Below, in pieces: positions 7,991 to 15,642 of a stretch of 30,349 bases of DNA (its first letter is position 1; every line of letters starts with the position of its first letter). The stretch is from contig UQUD01000011.1 of NCBI GenBank assembly GCA_900544225.1, forward strand, positions 1-30,349, read 5' to 3'. Both the position numbers and the translations under genes were made by a program. Under the pieces are notes generated by a model, which worked only from the letters and a program-made list of their open reading frames with translations, was not told the DNA's origin and did no database searches. This DNA is from an uncultured Collinsella sp. GTDB taxonomy: Bacteria; Actinomycetota; Coriobacteriia; Coriobacteriales; Coriobacteriaceae.

Positions 7991-8021
7991 CCGGCACTTG
8001 GGGACTGTCCCCAAGTGCCGG
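7991..8021. repeat. Perfect 31-nt palindrome with GGGGAC/GTCCCC centre
   Basis: Two perfect 15-nt arms (7991-8005 and 8007-8021) flank one central base. It starts two bases after the EIIA stop. It is one of the GGGACAG/CTGTCCC elements of the window and may serve as a terminator, although no T tract follows. Confidence 0.75.
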
Positions 8022-8108
8022 CAGAAAAGGAATGTCCCTAACTGCCGACAGCCAGAACAGCCCCCTTTGCACCAAAATGGTGCAGATTAACCTGTCCCCC
8101 ATGCACCA
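8019..8108. repeat. Overlapping CTGTCCC-type hairpins
   Basis: A 6-bp stem (8019-8024 with 8042-8047) has tgtccct in its loop. Next come three 7-nt arms: 8068-8074, 8078-8084 and 8102-8108. The middle arm can pair with either neighbour, and the larger loop contains cctgtccccc. The choice between the two pairings resembles a switch but may only reflect stacked repeats. A further small hairpin (8111-8138) precedes the foldase gene. Confidence 0.55.
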
Positions 8109-8175
8109 GGTGTGTCGCGGGGTCCGCGTTGTGACACAATGGCGTTTGTTCGATTCGTGATGCGAAAGGCCAACT

Positions 8176-9396
8176 ATGGCAAACAAGAAAAAGAACTCCG
8201 AGGCCGCGCCGACGTCCGAGCAGCAGGCTCGCGCTGCCTCCAGCTCTCGTAAGAAGCAGCGCAAGACGTACGTGTCTAAGACCGTCAAGATCGTCCTGGT
8301 GGTTATCGGCGTGCTGGCAATGCTGCTTTCCGTCTCGGCCATGGCATGCTCCGGTCTCATGTCGCAGGCAGAGGATACCTCGAGCTACAAGCTTACCGGC
8401 GGTGTCGCCGCCACCATCAACGGCACCAACCTCACCGAGGACACCGTGACCAAGCAGATCATGAGCATGCGCACGTCCTACGGTTACACCAAGGACAAGG
8501 ACTGGGCGCAGTATCTGGTCGACAACGACCTGACGCCCAAAAAGTACCGCAAGCAGCTCATCGATTCCTACACGCAGCAGATTCTGCTCCAGCAGGCGCA
8601 GAAGGAAAACGGCGTGACGGTGTCGGACGAGGAGGTCGAGAAGGCATGGAAGGACGCGTGCAAGAGCGCGGGCGGTGCCAAGGCCTTTAAGAAGACCCTT
8701 AAGACCTACGGCTATACCGAGGACACCTACAAAGACTCGCTCAAGGAGAACCTGGCACAGCAAAAGCTCAAGGACGCCGTGGCGCCCACCGGTAAGCCCA
8801 AGGACAGTGAGATCGTCGATTACATCAACGAGAACCTGTCTAACTACAACGATGCCCGCCGCTCGTCGAACATCCTGATCAAGGTTGATTCCGACGCGTC
8901 TGACGAGGACAAGGCCGCCGCCAAGGCCAAGGCGCAGGAGTGCCTGGACAAGATCAACTCCGGCGAGCTGAGCTTTGAGGACGCCGTGAAGCAGTATTCC
9001 GACGACACCGGCTCCAAGGAGAAGAAGGGCGATGTGGGTTGGGATAAGCTCACCACCTTCGTCGACAGCTACCAGACGGCGCTCGAGGGGCTCAACAAGG
9101 GCGATGTGAGCGACGTGATCGAGTCGACGTACGGTTACCACGTCATCAAGTGCACCGACTACTTCCATGTCGATAGCCAGGTCGATGACATCAAGCAGGT
9201 ACCCAAGGACATCAAGAAGTATGTCTCTAACGTGGTGAAGACGCAGGCGGCAAGCACCGCGTACAGCGAGTGGCTGGAGCAGTACAAGAAGGACGCCGAC
9301 ATTACCGTCAACCCCATGCCCAAGGACGTACCCTATAACGTGAGTCTAAAGGGCGTCACCAAGAGCTCGACCGACGATTCGTCGACGACTGAGTAA
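8176..9396 (+). CDS. Membrane-anchored peptidylprolyl isomerase, parvulin (PrsA/SurA) type
   Basis: A secreted foldase of 406 residues. A Lys/Arg-rich cytoplasmic tail (1-35) precedes one hydrophobic segment (about 37-59). The ending SAMAC resembles a lipobox but has Ala instead of Leu/Val at -3, so uncleaved anchoring is as likely as lipoprotein processing. A SurA-like helical N-domain (about 75-210) includes VAATINGTNLTEDTV. The parvulin domain (about 230-335) shows RSSNILIKVDSDASDED, FEDAVKQYSDDTGSKEKKGD and ESTYGYHVIK. The tail is Ser/Thr/Asp-rich. It probably folds exported proteins. aaagg lies six bases before ATG 8176. YqeY follows 54 bases downstream. Confidence 0.9.
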   Translation: MANKKKNSEAAPTSEQQARAASSSRKKQRKTYVSKTVKIVLVVIGVLAMLLSVSAMACSGLMSQAEDTSSYKLTGGVAATINGTNLTEDTVTKQIMSMRTSYGYTKDKDWAQYLVDNDLTPKKYRKQLIDSYTQQILLQQAQKENGVTVSDEEVEKAWKDACKSAGGAKAFKKTLKTYGYTEDTYKDSLKENLAQQKLKDAVAPTGKPKDSEIVDYINENLSNYNDARRSSNILIKVDSDASDEDKAAAKAKAQECLDKINSGELSFEDAVKQYSDDTGSKEKKGDVGWDKLTTFVDSYQTALEGLNKGDVSDVIESTYGYHVIKCTDYFHVDSQVDDIKQVPKDIKKYVSNVVKTQAASTAYSEWLEQYKKDADITVNPMPKDVPYNVSLKGVTKSSTDDSSTTE

Positions 9397-9450
9397 TCAT
9401 GGGACGGTGCTCGCGCGAGTGCCGCCCATACTATTGAGGAGGATTTGCAG

Positions 9451-9894
9451 ATGACCAACGAAGAGCTGCAGAAGGAAATGATTGCGGCCATGAAGGCCAA
9501 GGACAAGGTTCGCCTGTCTATCATTCGCCAGGTCAAGGCCGAGGTGAAGAATATCGAGGTTAACGAGCGCCGCGACGTGACCGAGGAAGACGTCAACAGC
9601 ATGATCAAGCGTCTGATTAAGCAGACGAGCGAGACGCTGGAGATGTCCATTAAGGCCGGTACCGACCAGGAGCGTACCGACAACCTGACCGAGCAGGTCA
9701 AGATTCTGGAGAGCCTGCTGCCCGCGCAGGTTTCGGGCGAGGAGCTCGAGGCTCTGATCGAGCAGGTCATCGCCGAGCTGGGCGCCACGTCCAAGAAGCA
9801 GATGGGCCAGGTCATGGGCGCACTCGGCAAGGCTACCGGCGGCAACTTCGATAAGCCTGCCGCGGCAAAGATCGTCGGCGCCAAACTCGCGTAA
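9451..9894 (+). CDS. GatB/YqeY domain protein
   Basis: A 147-residue soluble helical protein of the YqeY family, which resembles the C-terminal tRNA-binding tail of GatB. Its exact role is not settled. Visible hallmarks are the N-terminal EELQKEMIAAMKAKDKVRLS, EVNERRDVTEEDVNSMIKRL, LLPAQVSGEEL and the C-terminal GKATGGNFDKPAAAKIV. I chose ATG 9451 because GAGGAGG (9436-9442) lies eight bases upstream; the in-frame TTG at 9445 is too close. A hairpin follows the stop by seven bases. Confidence 0.9.
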   Translation: MTNEELQKEMIAAMKAKDKVRLSIIRQVKAEVKNIEVNERRDVTEEDVNSMIKRLIKQTSETLEMSIKAGTDQERTDNLTEQVKILESLLPAQVSGEELEALIEQVIAELGATSKKQMGQVMGALGKATGGNFDKPAAAKIVGAKLA

Positions 9895-9901
9895 TTAATT
9901 T

Positions 9902-9929
9902 GTTACGCGGTTTTACCAAACCGCGTAAC
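9902..9929 (+). terminator. Hairpin terminator after yqeY
   Basis: A perfect 12-bp stem (9902-9913 with 9918-9929) with loop tacc follows the yqeY stop directly. No T run follows, so termination efficiency is uncertain. Confidence 0.6.
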
Positions 9930-9942
9930 GGCTCGACGCTGC

Positions 9943-10041
9943 AAACCCGTACACGCGGCAATCTGACGTTCAATTTCAAGGGCGCGACCATAAGGTCTGC
10001 GCCCTTTCATTTCACGTCACCTTGCTCGCGTGTACGGGTTT
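9943..10041. repeat. 99-nt nested three-tier inverted repeat
   Basis: The outer arms 9943-9957 and 10027-10041 are a perfect 15-bp stem. Inside are a 6-bp stem (9964-9969 with 10014-10019) and an 8-bp stem (9978-9985 with 9999-10006), which extends by gacc/ggtc. All three nest concentrically, so the whole segment can fold into one long rod. It may be a small structured RNA or a MITE-like repeat. No open frame or promoter was recognised. Confidence 0.6.
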
Positions 10042-10086
10042 TCGCTGACTTATGCTCAACAAGGGCGGTTGTATTATTTTCGGCGC

Positions 10087-10151
10087 TCATTGGGGACAGA
10101 CTTAAATGAGTACCCAATGAGCGGGTACTCATTTAAGCCTGTCCCCAATGA
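10087..10151. repeat. 65-nt hairpin element with GGGGACAG in the stem
   Basis: The arms 10087-10115 and 10123-10151 pair at 28 of 29 positions around a 7-nt loop. ggggacag and its complement form part of the stem. It lies upstream of the amino acid ABC operon. Between it and the ATPase gene there is also a 7-bp stem (10174-10180 with 10215-10221) and a weak -10 candidate (taaaat, 10218-10223). Confidence 0.75.
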
Positions 10152-10258
10152 GTGGGTGGAAGGTTGCGGGTTCTTTACGGGAATGTAGCGTGGGCTGCGG
10201 AAACGTGGTTCTTTCCGTAAAATAGAGCAATTCGTGTAAACGCAGGGAAGGGACATTC

Positions 10259-10990
10259 ATGGCAGACATGATCGAGATCAAGCATCTCAACAAGTACTTT
10301 GGCGACCTGCATGTGCTCAAAGATATCAATCTCACCGTCAAGCGCGGCGAGAAGCTCGTAATGATCGGGCCTTCCGGCTCGGGTAAGTCGACGCTCATCC
10401 GTTGCGTCGATTATCTGGAGGAGCCCACGTCGGGCGAGGTCGTCATCGACGGTACGCCGCTCACCAAAAAGAACCACCTGGAGATGGCTCGCAAGTATAG
10501 TTCCATGGTGTTTCAGCAGTTCAACCTGTATCCCAACATGACGGTGCTCGGCAACCTGACGCTCGCGCCCATCAAGCTGCAAAAGAAGAGCAAGGAGGAG
10601 GCGACCGAGATCGCCATCGCCGCGCTCAAGCGCGTCGGCATGGCGCATAAGGCCGGCGAGTATCCGCAGAATCTCTCGGGTGGTCAGCAGCAGCGCATCG
10701 CCATCGCCCGTGCCCTATGCACCAAGCAGCCCATCATCCTGTTTGACGAGCCGACCTCGGCGCTCGACCCCGAGATGGTCCAGGAGGTTCTGGACGTTAT
10801 GATTGAGCTCGCGCAGGAGGACATCACCATGATCTGCGTGACGCACGAGATGGGCTTTGCGCGCCAGGTGGCCGACCGCGTCATCTTTATGGAGGACGGC
10901 CGCATCCTGGAGGAGGGCACGCCCGAGCACTTCTTCGATAACCCCGAGAACCCGCGCTGCCGCGAGTTTCTGTCCAAGATTCTGCGCTAG
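10259..10990 (+). CDS. Polar amino acid ABC transporter ATPase (GlnQ/ArtP family)
   Basis: This is the cytoplasmic ATP-hydrolysing subunit of an amino acid importer, 243 residues. Walker A GPSGSGKST is at about 37-45 and is followed by the Q-loop segment VFQQFNLYPNMTVL. The signature LSGGQQQRIAIARAL begins near 139, Walker B ILFDEPTSALDPE is at about 160-172, and the H-loop lies in VTHEMGFARQVADRV. The N-terminal IEIKHLNKYFGDLHVLKDI and the EGTPEHFFDNPENPRCREFL tail are typical of the GlnQ group. The start follows gggaaggga. It heads the ATPase-receptor-permease-permease operon. The substrate cannot be read from the ATPase. Confidence 0.95.
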   Translation: MADMIEIKHLNKYFGDLHVLKDINLTVKRGEKLVMIGPSGSGKSTLIRCVDYLEEPTSGEVVIDGTPLTKKNHLEMARKYSSMVFQQFNLYPNMTVLGNLTLAPIKLQKKSKEEATEIAIAALKRVGMAHKAGEYPQNLSGGQQQRIAIARALCTKQPIILFDEPTSALDPEMVQEVLDVMIELAQEDITMICVTHEMGFARQVADRVIFMEDGRILEEGTPEHFFDNPENPRCREFLSKILR

Positions 10991-10998
10991 GCGCGGTG

Positions 10999-11874
10999 AT
11001 GGACATGACGGATATGACGAGGGCGGCCGTGTCGCGCCGTCACTTTTTGCAGCTGGCGGGCGCCGGCATGCTTGCGCTGACGGGGACCGCGCTTACCGGT
11101 TGCGGCAACTCCACCAGCGGCGAGGGCTCCGACAAGGGGTCCAAGCTTGCGGCCATCAAGTCGCGTGGCCATCTGAATGCCGGCGTTAAGAAGGACGTTC
11201 CCGGCTACGGCTATTACGACACCGCCAAGGGTCGCTTTGAGGGCATGGAAGTCGATTTGTGCTACCAGATCGCCGCTGCCGTCTTTGGTGTGAGCTACAA
11301 GGATGCTCGCGCCCAGGAGCTAGTCGAGTTTACCGATGTAACGCCCAAGACGCGCGGCCCGCTGATCGATAACGGCCAACTCGACGTGGTCGCGGCGACC
11401 TACACCATCACCGACGAGCGCAAGAAGAGCTGGGATTTCTCGACGCCGTACCGCACCGATTACGTGGGACTCATGGTCAAGAAGCGTTCGGGCTTTACCT
11501 CGATTGAGGACCTGGACGGTAAGGTCATCGGCGTGAGCCAGGGTGCTACCACGCAGGGCCTGATCGAGCAGATGATCAAGGACAACGGCTTTAGCTGCAA
11601 GCCCGAGTTTAGGGCCTTTAGCGGCTATCCCATCATCAAGAGTTCGCTCGACGCCGGCAATATCGACGTCTTTGCCATGGACCGCTCCACGCTGGCCGGT
11701 TACATGAACGAGACCGTTGAGCTGCTGCAGCCCGAGGTCAAGTTTGGCGAGCAGGGCTACGGCGTGGCGACCAAGAAGGGCTGCGACCTTTCGGCCGTGG
11801 TCGATCAGGTGATTTGCGATCGCCTGGCCGACGGCTGGCTCGACCAAGAGGTCAAGACCTGGGGTCTTGTATAG
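10999..11874 (+). CDS. Amino acid ABC transporter substrate-binding lipoprotein
   Basis: A 291-residue family 3 solute-binding protein that would capture a polar amino acid outside the membrane. The signal region combines a twin-arginine motif (SRRHFLQLAG) with a lipobox (LTGC), so it is probably a Tat-exported lipoprotein. The mature domain shows GRFEGMEVDLCYQIAAAVFG, DVVAATYTITDERKKSWDFS, YRTDYVGLMV and IDVFAMDRSTLAGY. Cys residues at CYQ and CKP are extra features. No strong ribosome site is seen; tagg lies near the start and translation may be coupled to the ATPase gene. GTG 10996 and ATG 11005 are alternative starts. Ligand specificity (Glu, Gln, Asp or similar) is unresolved. Confidence 0.92.
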   Translation: MDMTDMTRAAVSRRHFLQLAGAGMLALTGTALTGCGNSTSGEGSDKGSKLAAIKSRGHLNAGVKKDVPGYGYYDTAKGRFEGMEVDLCYQIAAAVFGVSYKDARAQELVEFTDVTPKTRGPLIDNGQLDVVAATYTITDERKKSWDFSTPYRTDYVGLMVKKRSGFTSIEDLDGKVIGVSQGATTQGLIEQMIKDNGFSCKPEFRAFSGYPIIKSSLDAGNIDVFAMDRSTLAGYMNETVELLQPEVKFGEQGYGVATKKGCDLSAVVDQVICDRLADGWLDQEVKTWGLV

Positions 11875-11899
11875 GCGCATCGTCCAAGGAAGGAATCAA

Positions 11900-12646
11900 A
11901 TGCTCGAAGGATTATTTGACGCCGACCGTTGGTCGACGACATTTCAAAACATGGGGCCCTTCTGGGAGGGCTTTGGCGTGACGCTGCAGGTAGTCGTTGC
12001 CGGTCTGCTTCTGTCGCTGGTGCTGGGCACGCTGCTGGGCGTGTTCTCTACCACCCGTTCGCGTGTGCTGCGTGCTATAAGCCGCGTGTACGTGGAGTTT
12101 TACCAGAACACCCCGTTGCCCGTACAGGTGCTCTTTATGTACATGGCCGGTCCGCAGTTTTTGCAGGCCATAACCGGTGCCGACCAGCCGGTGCGCATCG
12201 CGCCGTTCGTACTGGGCTTCTTGGGTGTGGGCCTGTATCACGCGGCCTACATTTCGGAGGTCATCCGCACTGGTATCGAGGCGGTTCCGCGCGGTCAGAT
12301 GGAGGCGGCCCAGAGCCAGGGCTTTACCCGTGCGCAGGCGTACTGGTACATCGTGCTGCCCCAGACGTTCAAGATCATTCTGCCGCCGCTGTGTAACCAG
12401 GCGCTCAACCTGGTCAAGAACACGTCGGTGCTGGCGCTCGTGGCCGGCGGCGACCTTATGTACCGTTCCGACAACTTTGTGAGTCTGTACGGTTACCTGC
12501 AGGGATACATCGTCTGCTGCCTTATGTACTTCATCATCTGCTTTCCGCTCGCCATGCTGGTGCAGTGGCTCGAGCGCCGCTCCAAGGAGCGCCCGCGCGG
12601 CGTGAGCCTGGCCGAGCTGGGGCTCGACAACGTAGAGGAGGCCTAG
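11900..12646 (+). CDS. Polar amino acid ABC transporter permease 1
   Basis: A 248-residue inner membrane subunit of the His/Glu/Gln/Arg permease family (HisMQ-like) with about five helices. The ATPase-coupling EAA loop is clear in AVPRGQMEAAQSQGFTRAQA, and FYQNTPLPVQVLFMYMAG is the conserved early segment. ATG 11900 is supported by aaggaagga just upstream; an open frame reaches 11867 without a good site. The second permease follows after three bases, and the pair should form a heterodimeric channel. Confidence 0.93.
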   Translation: MLEGLFDADRWSTTFQNMGPFWEGFGVTLQVVVAGLLLSLVLGTLLGVFSTTRSRVLRAISRVYVEFYQNTPLPVQVLFMYMAGPQFLQAITGADQPVRIAPFVLGFLGVGLYHAAYISEVIRTGIEAVPRGQMEAAQSQGFTRAQAYWYIVLPQTFKIILPPLCNQALNLVKNTSVLALVAGGDLMYRSDNFVSLYGYLQGYIVCCLMYFIICFPLAMLVQWLERRSKERPRGVSLAELGLDNVEEA

Positions 12647-12649
12647 CGC

Positions 12650-13288
12650 ATGGAAATCTTCAACGCGACCAACCTGCTCTACATTTGGGGCGGCTTTGTT
12701 AAGACGATCGAGATCTCGGCGCTGTCGATCTTTTTCTCGCTCATCTTTGGCACGGTGCTGGCGCTTGTTAAGAGCTATGCGCCCCGCCCGTTCCGTATTT
12801 TGGTGAGCGCCTATATCGAGCTGTTCCGCTGCACGCCAAACCTGCTGTGGATTCTGTTTATCTACTTTACGGTGCAGGGTTTGGACATTGTGATTTCGAC
12901 CATCGCCTTTACGCTGTTTACCAGCGCTGTTATGGCCGAGATTGTGCGCGGCGGCCTCAACTCGATTCCGCGCGGCCAGTTTGAGGCGGCGCAGAGCCAG
13001 GGCTTCGGCTTCTTTGCCACCATGCGCTACATCATTCTGCCGCAGACATTTAAGACGATCATTCCGGCGCTGTTTAGCCAGTGCACGACCGTCATCAAGG
13101 ACAGCTCGTATCTTTCGGGCATTAACGTGGCCGAGCTCATGTACACGGCAAACGTCGTGATGGCCCACGCGATCGACCTGTCGCAGGTGCTTATGCTCTA
13201 CGGCCTGGTGTTTGCGATGTACTTTGTGCTCAACTTTGGTATCTCGCTGCTGGTTCGCGCATATCAGAGGCGAATGGTGGCAGCGTAG
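12650..13288 (+). CDS. Polar amino acid ABC transporter permease 2
   Basis: A 212-residue permease of the same family as the preceding gene, with about five helices. The EAA loop reads SIPRGQFEAAQSQGFGFFAT, and ELFRCTPNLLWILFIYF matches the conserved segment. Translation starts three bases after the first permease stops. A GGGACAG-type hairpin begins two bases after its own stop. Confidence 0.93.
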   Translation: MEIFNATNLLYIWGGFVKTIEISALSIFFSLIFGTVLALVKSYAPRPFRILVSAYIELFRCTPNLLWILFIYFTVQGLDIVISTIAFTLFTSAVMAEIVRGGLNSIPRGQFEAAQSQGFGFFATMRYIILPQTFKTIIPALFSQCTTVIKDSSYLSGINVAELMYTANVVMAHAIDLSQVLMLYGLVFAMYFVLNFGISLLVRAYQRRMVAA

Positions 13289-13289
13289 A

Positions 13290-13320
13290 ATGTGGCAAAG
13301 GGACAGCCCCTTTGCCACAT
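13290..13320. repeat. GGGACAG hairpin between permease 2 and the kinase-like gene
   Basis: A perfect 13-bp stem (13290-13302 with 13308-13320) and the loop acagc; gggacag spans the stem-loop junction. It lies between a stop codon and the next ribosome site, so it may reduce read-through into the kinase-like gene. Confidence 0.7.
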
Positions 13321-13336
13321 AGAGAAAGGAATCGCG

Positions 13337-13960
13337 ATGAGCGATCTGGAGAACAAGAAGAATCCTGTGGTCATTACCATCGCGCGCGACTTTGGCGCCG
13401 AGGGCCACGAGATTGGTCGCATGCTTGCCGACGAGTTGGGGATTCCGCTGTACGACAACGAGCTGCTGGTGCGCGCGTCTCTGCGCGCGGGCGAGTCGCT
13501 CGATAAGATGGCCGCCTATGACGAACGTCTGGCCGTGGAGAACATGGCGTTCCTGCCTGACCGCTACGATGCGCGCTCGTACTCGGACAAGTTGTTCCAA
13601 AAGATGAGCCAGGTGATTTTGGATCTGGGCGAGACCGAGAGCTGCATTATTGAAGGTCGCCTGTCCGATTACCTGCTGCGTAACAACCCCAACCATATTG
13701 CCGTGTTGGTGACCGCACCCTTTGAGGACCGCGTCGAGATCGTGCGCAAGAAGCGTGGACTTAACAAAAAGAAGGGCGCCAAGCTGGTCAAGCAGCAGCA
13801 GAAGGCGCGCGAGGCGTTCTACAAGCGCTACAGCGCCGGAAAGTGGAAGATGACGAGCGGCAAAGACATCGTCGTCAACCGCGCCAAGTTGGGACGCGAG
13901 GGCTGTAAAGACGTTATCGCCGCCGCCTACCGCTACAAAGTGGCGCAACTCGAGGCTTAA
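13337..13960 (+). CDS. Cytidylate kinase-like family protein
   Basis: A 207-residue P-loop protein of the cytidylate kinase-like family (Cytidylate_kin2). The N-terminal VITIARDFGAEGHEIGRMLA is the nucleotide-binding loop of this family, and GIPLYDNELLVRAS follows as expected. IIEGRLSDYLLRNNPNHIAVLVTAPF resembles the Walker B/NMP region. The RKKRGLNKKKGAKLVKQQQK stretch is the basic LID-like segment. The natural substrate of this branch is unknown; it is distinct from canonical Cmk. ATG 13337 follows aaagga by six bases; an open frame to 13292 would run through the hairpin. Its link to the amino acid transporter is positional only. Confidence 0.82.
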   Translation: MSDLENKKNPVVITIARDFGAEGHEIGRMLADELGIPLYDNELLVRASLRAGESLDKMAAYDERLAVENMAFLPDRYDARSYSDKLFQKMSQVILDLGETESCIIEGRLSDYLLRNNPNHIAVLVTAPFEDRVEIVRKKRGLNKKKGAKLVKQQQKAREAFYKRYSAGKWKMTSGKDIVVNRAKLGREGCKDVIAAAYRYKVAQLEA

Positions 13961-13966
13961 CCGACC

Positions 13967-14009
13967 AAAAACCACCACAAAGGGGACAGGCACCTTTGTG
14001 GTGGTTTTT
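13967..14009. terminator. Bidirectional terminator carrying the GGGACAGGCACC core
   Basis: A perfect 17-bp stem (13967-13983 with 13993-14009) surrounds the loop ggacaggca; A5 and T5 runs end the stem on both strands. It lies between convergent genes. The same core recurs at 15582-15616 and, inverted, at 17891-17925. Confidence 0.8.
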
Positions 14010-14012
14010 GTT

Positions 14013-15416
14013 TTAGGCGGAGGGGAAGGCCTTGGTGAGACCGGCGCGCGTCTGCGTGTCGGTCTTTTGGTAGATAGAGCTCAGGTGGCGCTGCACCATG
14101 CGCATCGAGATACCGAGCTCCTCGGCGACCTGCTTGAGCGGGCGTTCATCCTGGGTCACGGCTATGAGCACGTCGACTTCGCGCGGGGTGAGAGCGTGGT
14201 TGGCGATGAAGGCCTGGCGTTGCTCCTCGATGGTGGGGGCGGCGAGTGCTTCTTCTGCCAGCTGCTCGCGCTCGCGCTCCTGCTCGGTTTGGGGCAGGCG
14301 GAACAGGCCCGCGGCTACAAACGCCACACTCGCCGCCACAAGCAGCATGAGCGCGCCGATCATGATGAGGGCGACATTGCCCGAGGTCACAAGTGCCAGC
14401 GAGATGCCCGACGTAGTGAACGCACACACGTTGTTGGCTGCGCGGCCCATGCCAGCCCACAGTGCGGGCGTATGCATGCGCGGCGCCAGCTGCGTAAACG
14501 TGGCGGTAAAGAACGTGACAAAAAAGCCCGAACTCAGATAAAAGACGACAAGGCCCAGGTTGGGGTCGGCGCCGGCTTCCACGGCCAAGATCGAGATGGT
14601 GGAAAGTGCCGTGACGCCGAGCATGATGAGACCCATGTAGCGACGTTCGGCAAGATCAAAGATAAGACCGGCGGCAAGGCCGCTTGCCGCCAAAAAGAGG
14701 CGCGGCCAGGTCTGTACGGCGATGGTGCCGTGGGCGTTGGAGAGCGTGACCACGTTGTCGAGGGTCGAGAACAAGCAGGCAAGAATCATGACGAGCGCGA
14801 TGCTCCAACATGCCTGCTTGGCGAGGGCGTGTGAGGGCTCGGCAAAGGGGCTGACGGTGGGATTGGGACTCTCGGCAGCCTTTAGGGGAACGGCGCTGAG
14901 GGCGGAGATGGCGATAGTCACTGTGCCAAGGACGATGAGCTCTGCGATGCCGCCGCAATTGAGCAGGTTGACGGCGAACTGCATCAGGATGCCCGCGGCA
15001 TAGGCCGCTCCCGCGCCGGTGGCGAGCTTGGGATCGTCTTGAAACGCCAGTGAAAAGGCGTAGTGCGTAGCGGCGCCCAACAGGCCGAGTCCGAGGAATG
15101 CGAGGCAGCCCAGAATCTCGAGGGCAAGCGGGCTCGTGGGGGACTGAATCTGAGTCAACCCCAAGATGGCGATGGGGACGGCGGCACTGACAACTGCCTG
15201 AGGCTGGCCTTTGTGCTGCGCGTGCTCAAGCAACGGAGCGTACCCGATAAAGCCGAGCACGCTCGCGCCCAGAATAAAGCCCTGTGCGAGCACAACGCGC
15301 TCGGCGCCGGCGAGTAGCCCGATATTGATATCGAAGCGAAACTCGGCGGCAAGGAAGGCGAAGGTGAAGAGCGCGAGCGCCAGAAGCGCGTTGATTTTAG
15401 ACCTGCTCAGGTTCAA
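14013..15416 (-). CDS. LuxR-type regulator fused to a multi-pass membrane domain
   Basis: A 467-residue protein. Residues 1 to about 380 form roughly 12 hydrophobic segments with an MFS-like look. A Glu/Arg-rich linker (about 380-405) leads to a C-terminal LuxR HTH, seen as LTPREVDVL and LGISMRMVQRHLSSIYQKT. It probably senses a small molecule or membrane state and binds DNA from the membrane. This architecture is, as I recall, strongly expanded in Coriobacteriia, where most members have no known ligand. The start is a TTG at 15416, six bases behind aaagga on the minus strand; I found no better ATG. It is divergent from the surface protein gene at 15643, a possible target. Confidence 0.88.
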   Translation of the reverse strand: MNLSRSKINALLALALFTFAFLAAEFRFDINIGLLAGAERVVLAQGFILGASVLGFIGYAPLLEHAQHKGQPQAVVSAAVPIAILGLTQIQSPTSPLALEILGCLAFLGLGLLGAATHYAFSLAFQDDPKLATGAGAAYAAGILMQFAVNLLNCGGIAELIVLGTVTIAISALSAVPLKAAESPNPTVSPFAEPSHALAKQACWSIALVMILACLFSTLDNVVTLSNAHGTIAVQTWPRLFLAASGLAAGLIFDLAERRYMGLIMLGVTALSTISILAVEAGADPNLGLVVFYLSSGFFVTFFTATFTQLAPRMHTPALWAGMGRAANNVCAFTTSGISLALVTSGNVALIMIGALMLLVAASVAFVAAGLFRLPQTEQEREREQLAEEALAAPTIEEQRQAFIANHALTPREVDVLIAVTQDERPLKQVAEELGISMRMVQRHLSSIYQKTDTQTRAGLTKAFPSA

Positions 15417-15518
15417 GGACGGTCCTTTGGGTGGACGAATAATCGTGTCCTCGATTGTAGCGTTCCCGGGACGAGTGTGGCGATGGCGAAATCATATTGA
15501 ATTAAACCGCAGGTAGAG

Positions 15519-15546
15519 GCCTAGGTTCACATCTACGAACCTAGGC
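15519..15546. promoter_or_regulatory. 10-bp inverted repeat between the LuxR gene and the surface protein gene
   Basis: Perfect 10-nt arms (15519-15528 and 15537-15546) flank an 8-nt spacer in the divergent gap. The size and position fit a dimeric regulator site, but a simple hairpin is equally possible. A -10-like tacaat lies on the minus strand at about 15453-15458. Confidence 0.4.
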
Positions 15547-15570
15547 ATACGGAGTCATTTGGCACATCTT

Positions 15571-15616
15571 GGTGGTACAGAACCACCGCAAAGGGGACAG
15601 GCACCTTTGTGGCGGT
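15571..15616 (+). repeat. GGGACAGGCACC hairpin in the leader of the surface protein gene
   Basis: The stem 15582-15594 with 15604-15616 has one mismatch and one G-U pair around the loop ggacaggca. A competing 6-bp stem (15571-15576 with 15582-15587) uses the same left arm. It ends 14 bases before the ribosome site at 15631-15637. Confidence 0.6.
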
Positions 15617-15642
15617 ATGTCCCTACGACCAAGGAGGCCGTT

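Noticed and set aside
8041..8160. Small gene in the 8.0-8.16 kb gap
   Set aside because: Frames there run through palindromic repeats and lack ribosome sites.
10152..10258. T-box or riboswitch before the amino acid transporter
   Set aside because: No T-box core (AGGGTGGNACCGCG) or known aptamer core is visible; only a 7-bp stem.
11912..13993. 693-codon minus-strand open frame opposite the permeases
   Set aside because: It is antisense to two clear permease genes and the kinase-like gene, with a composition typical of shadows.
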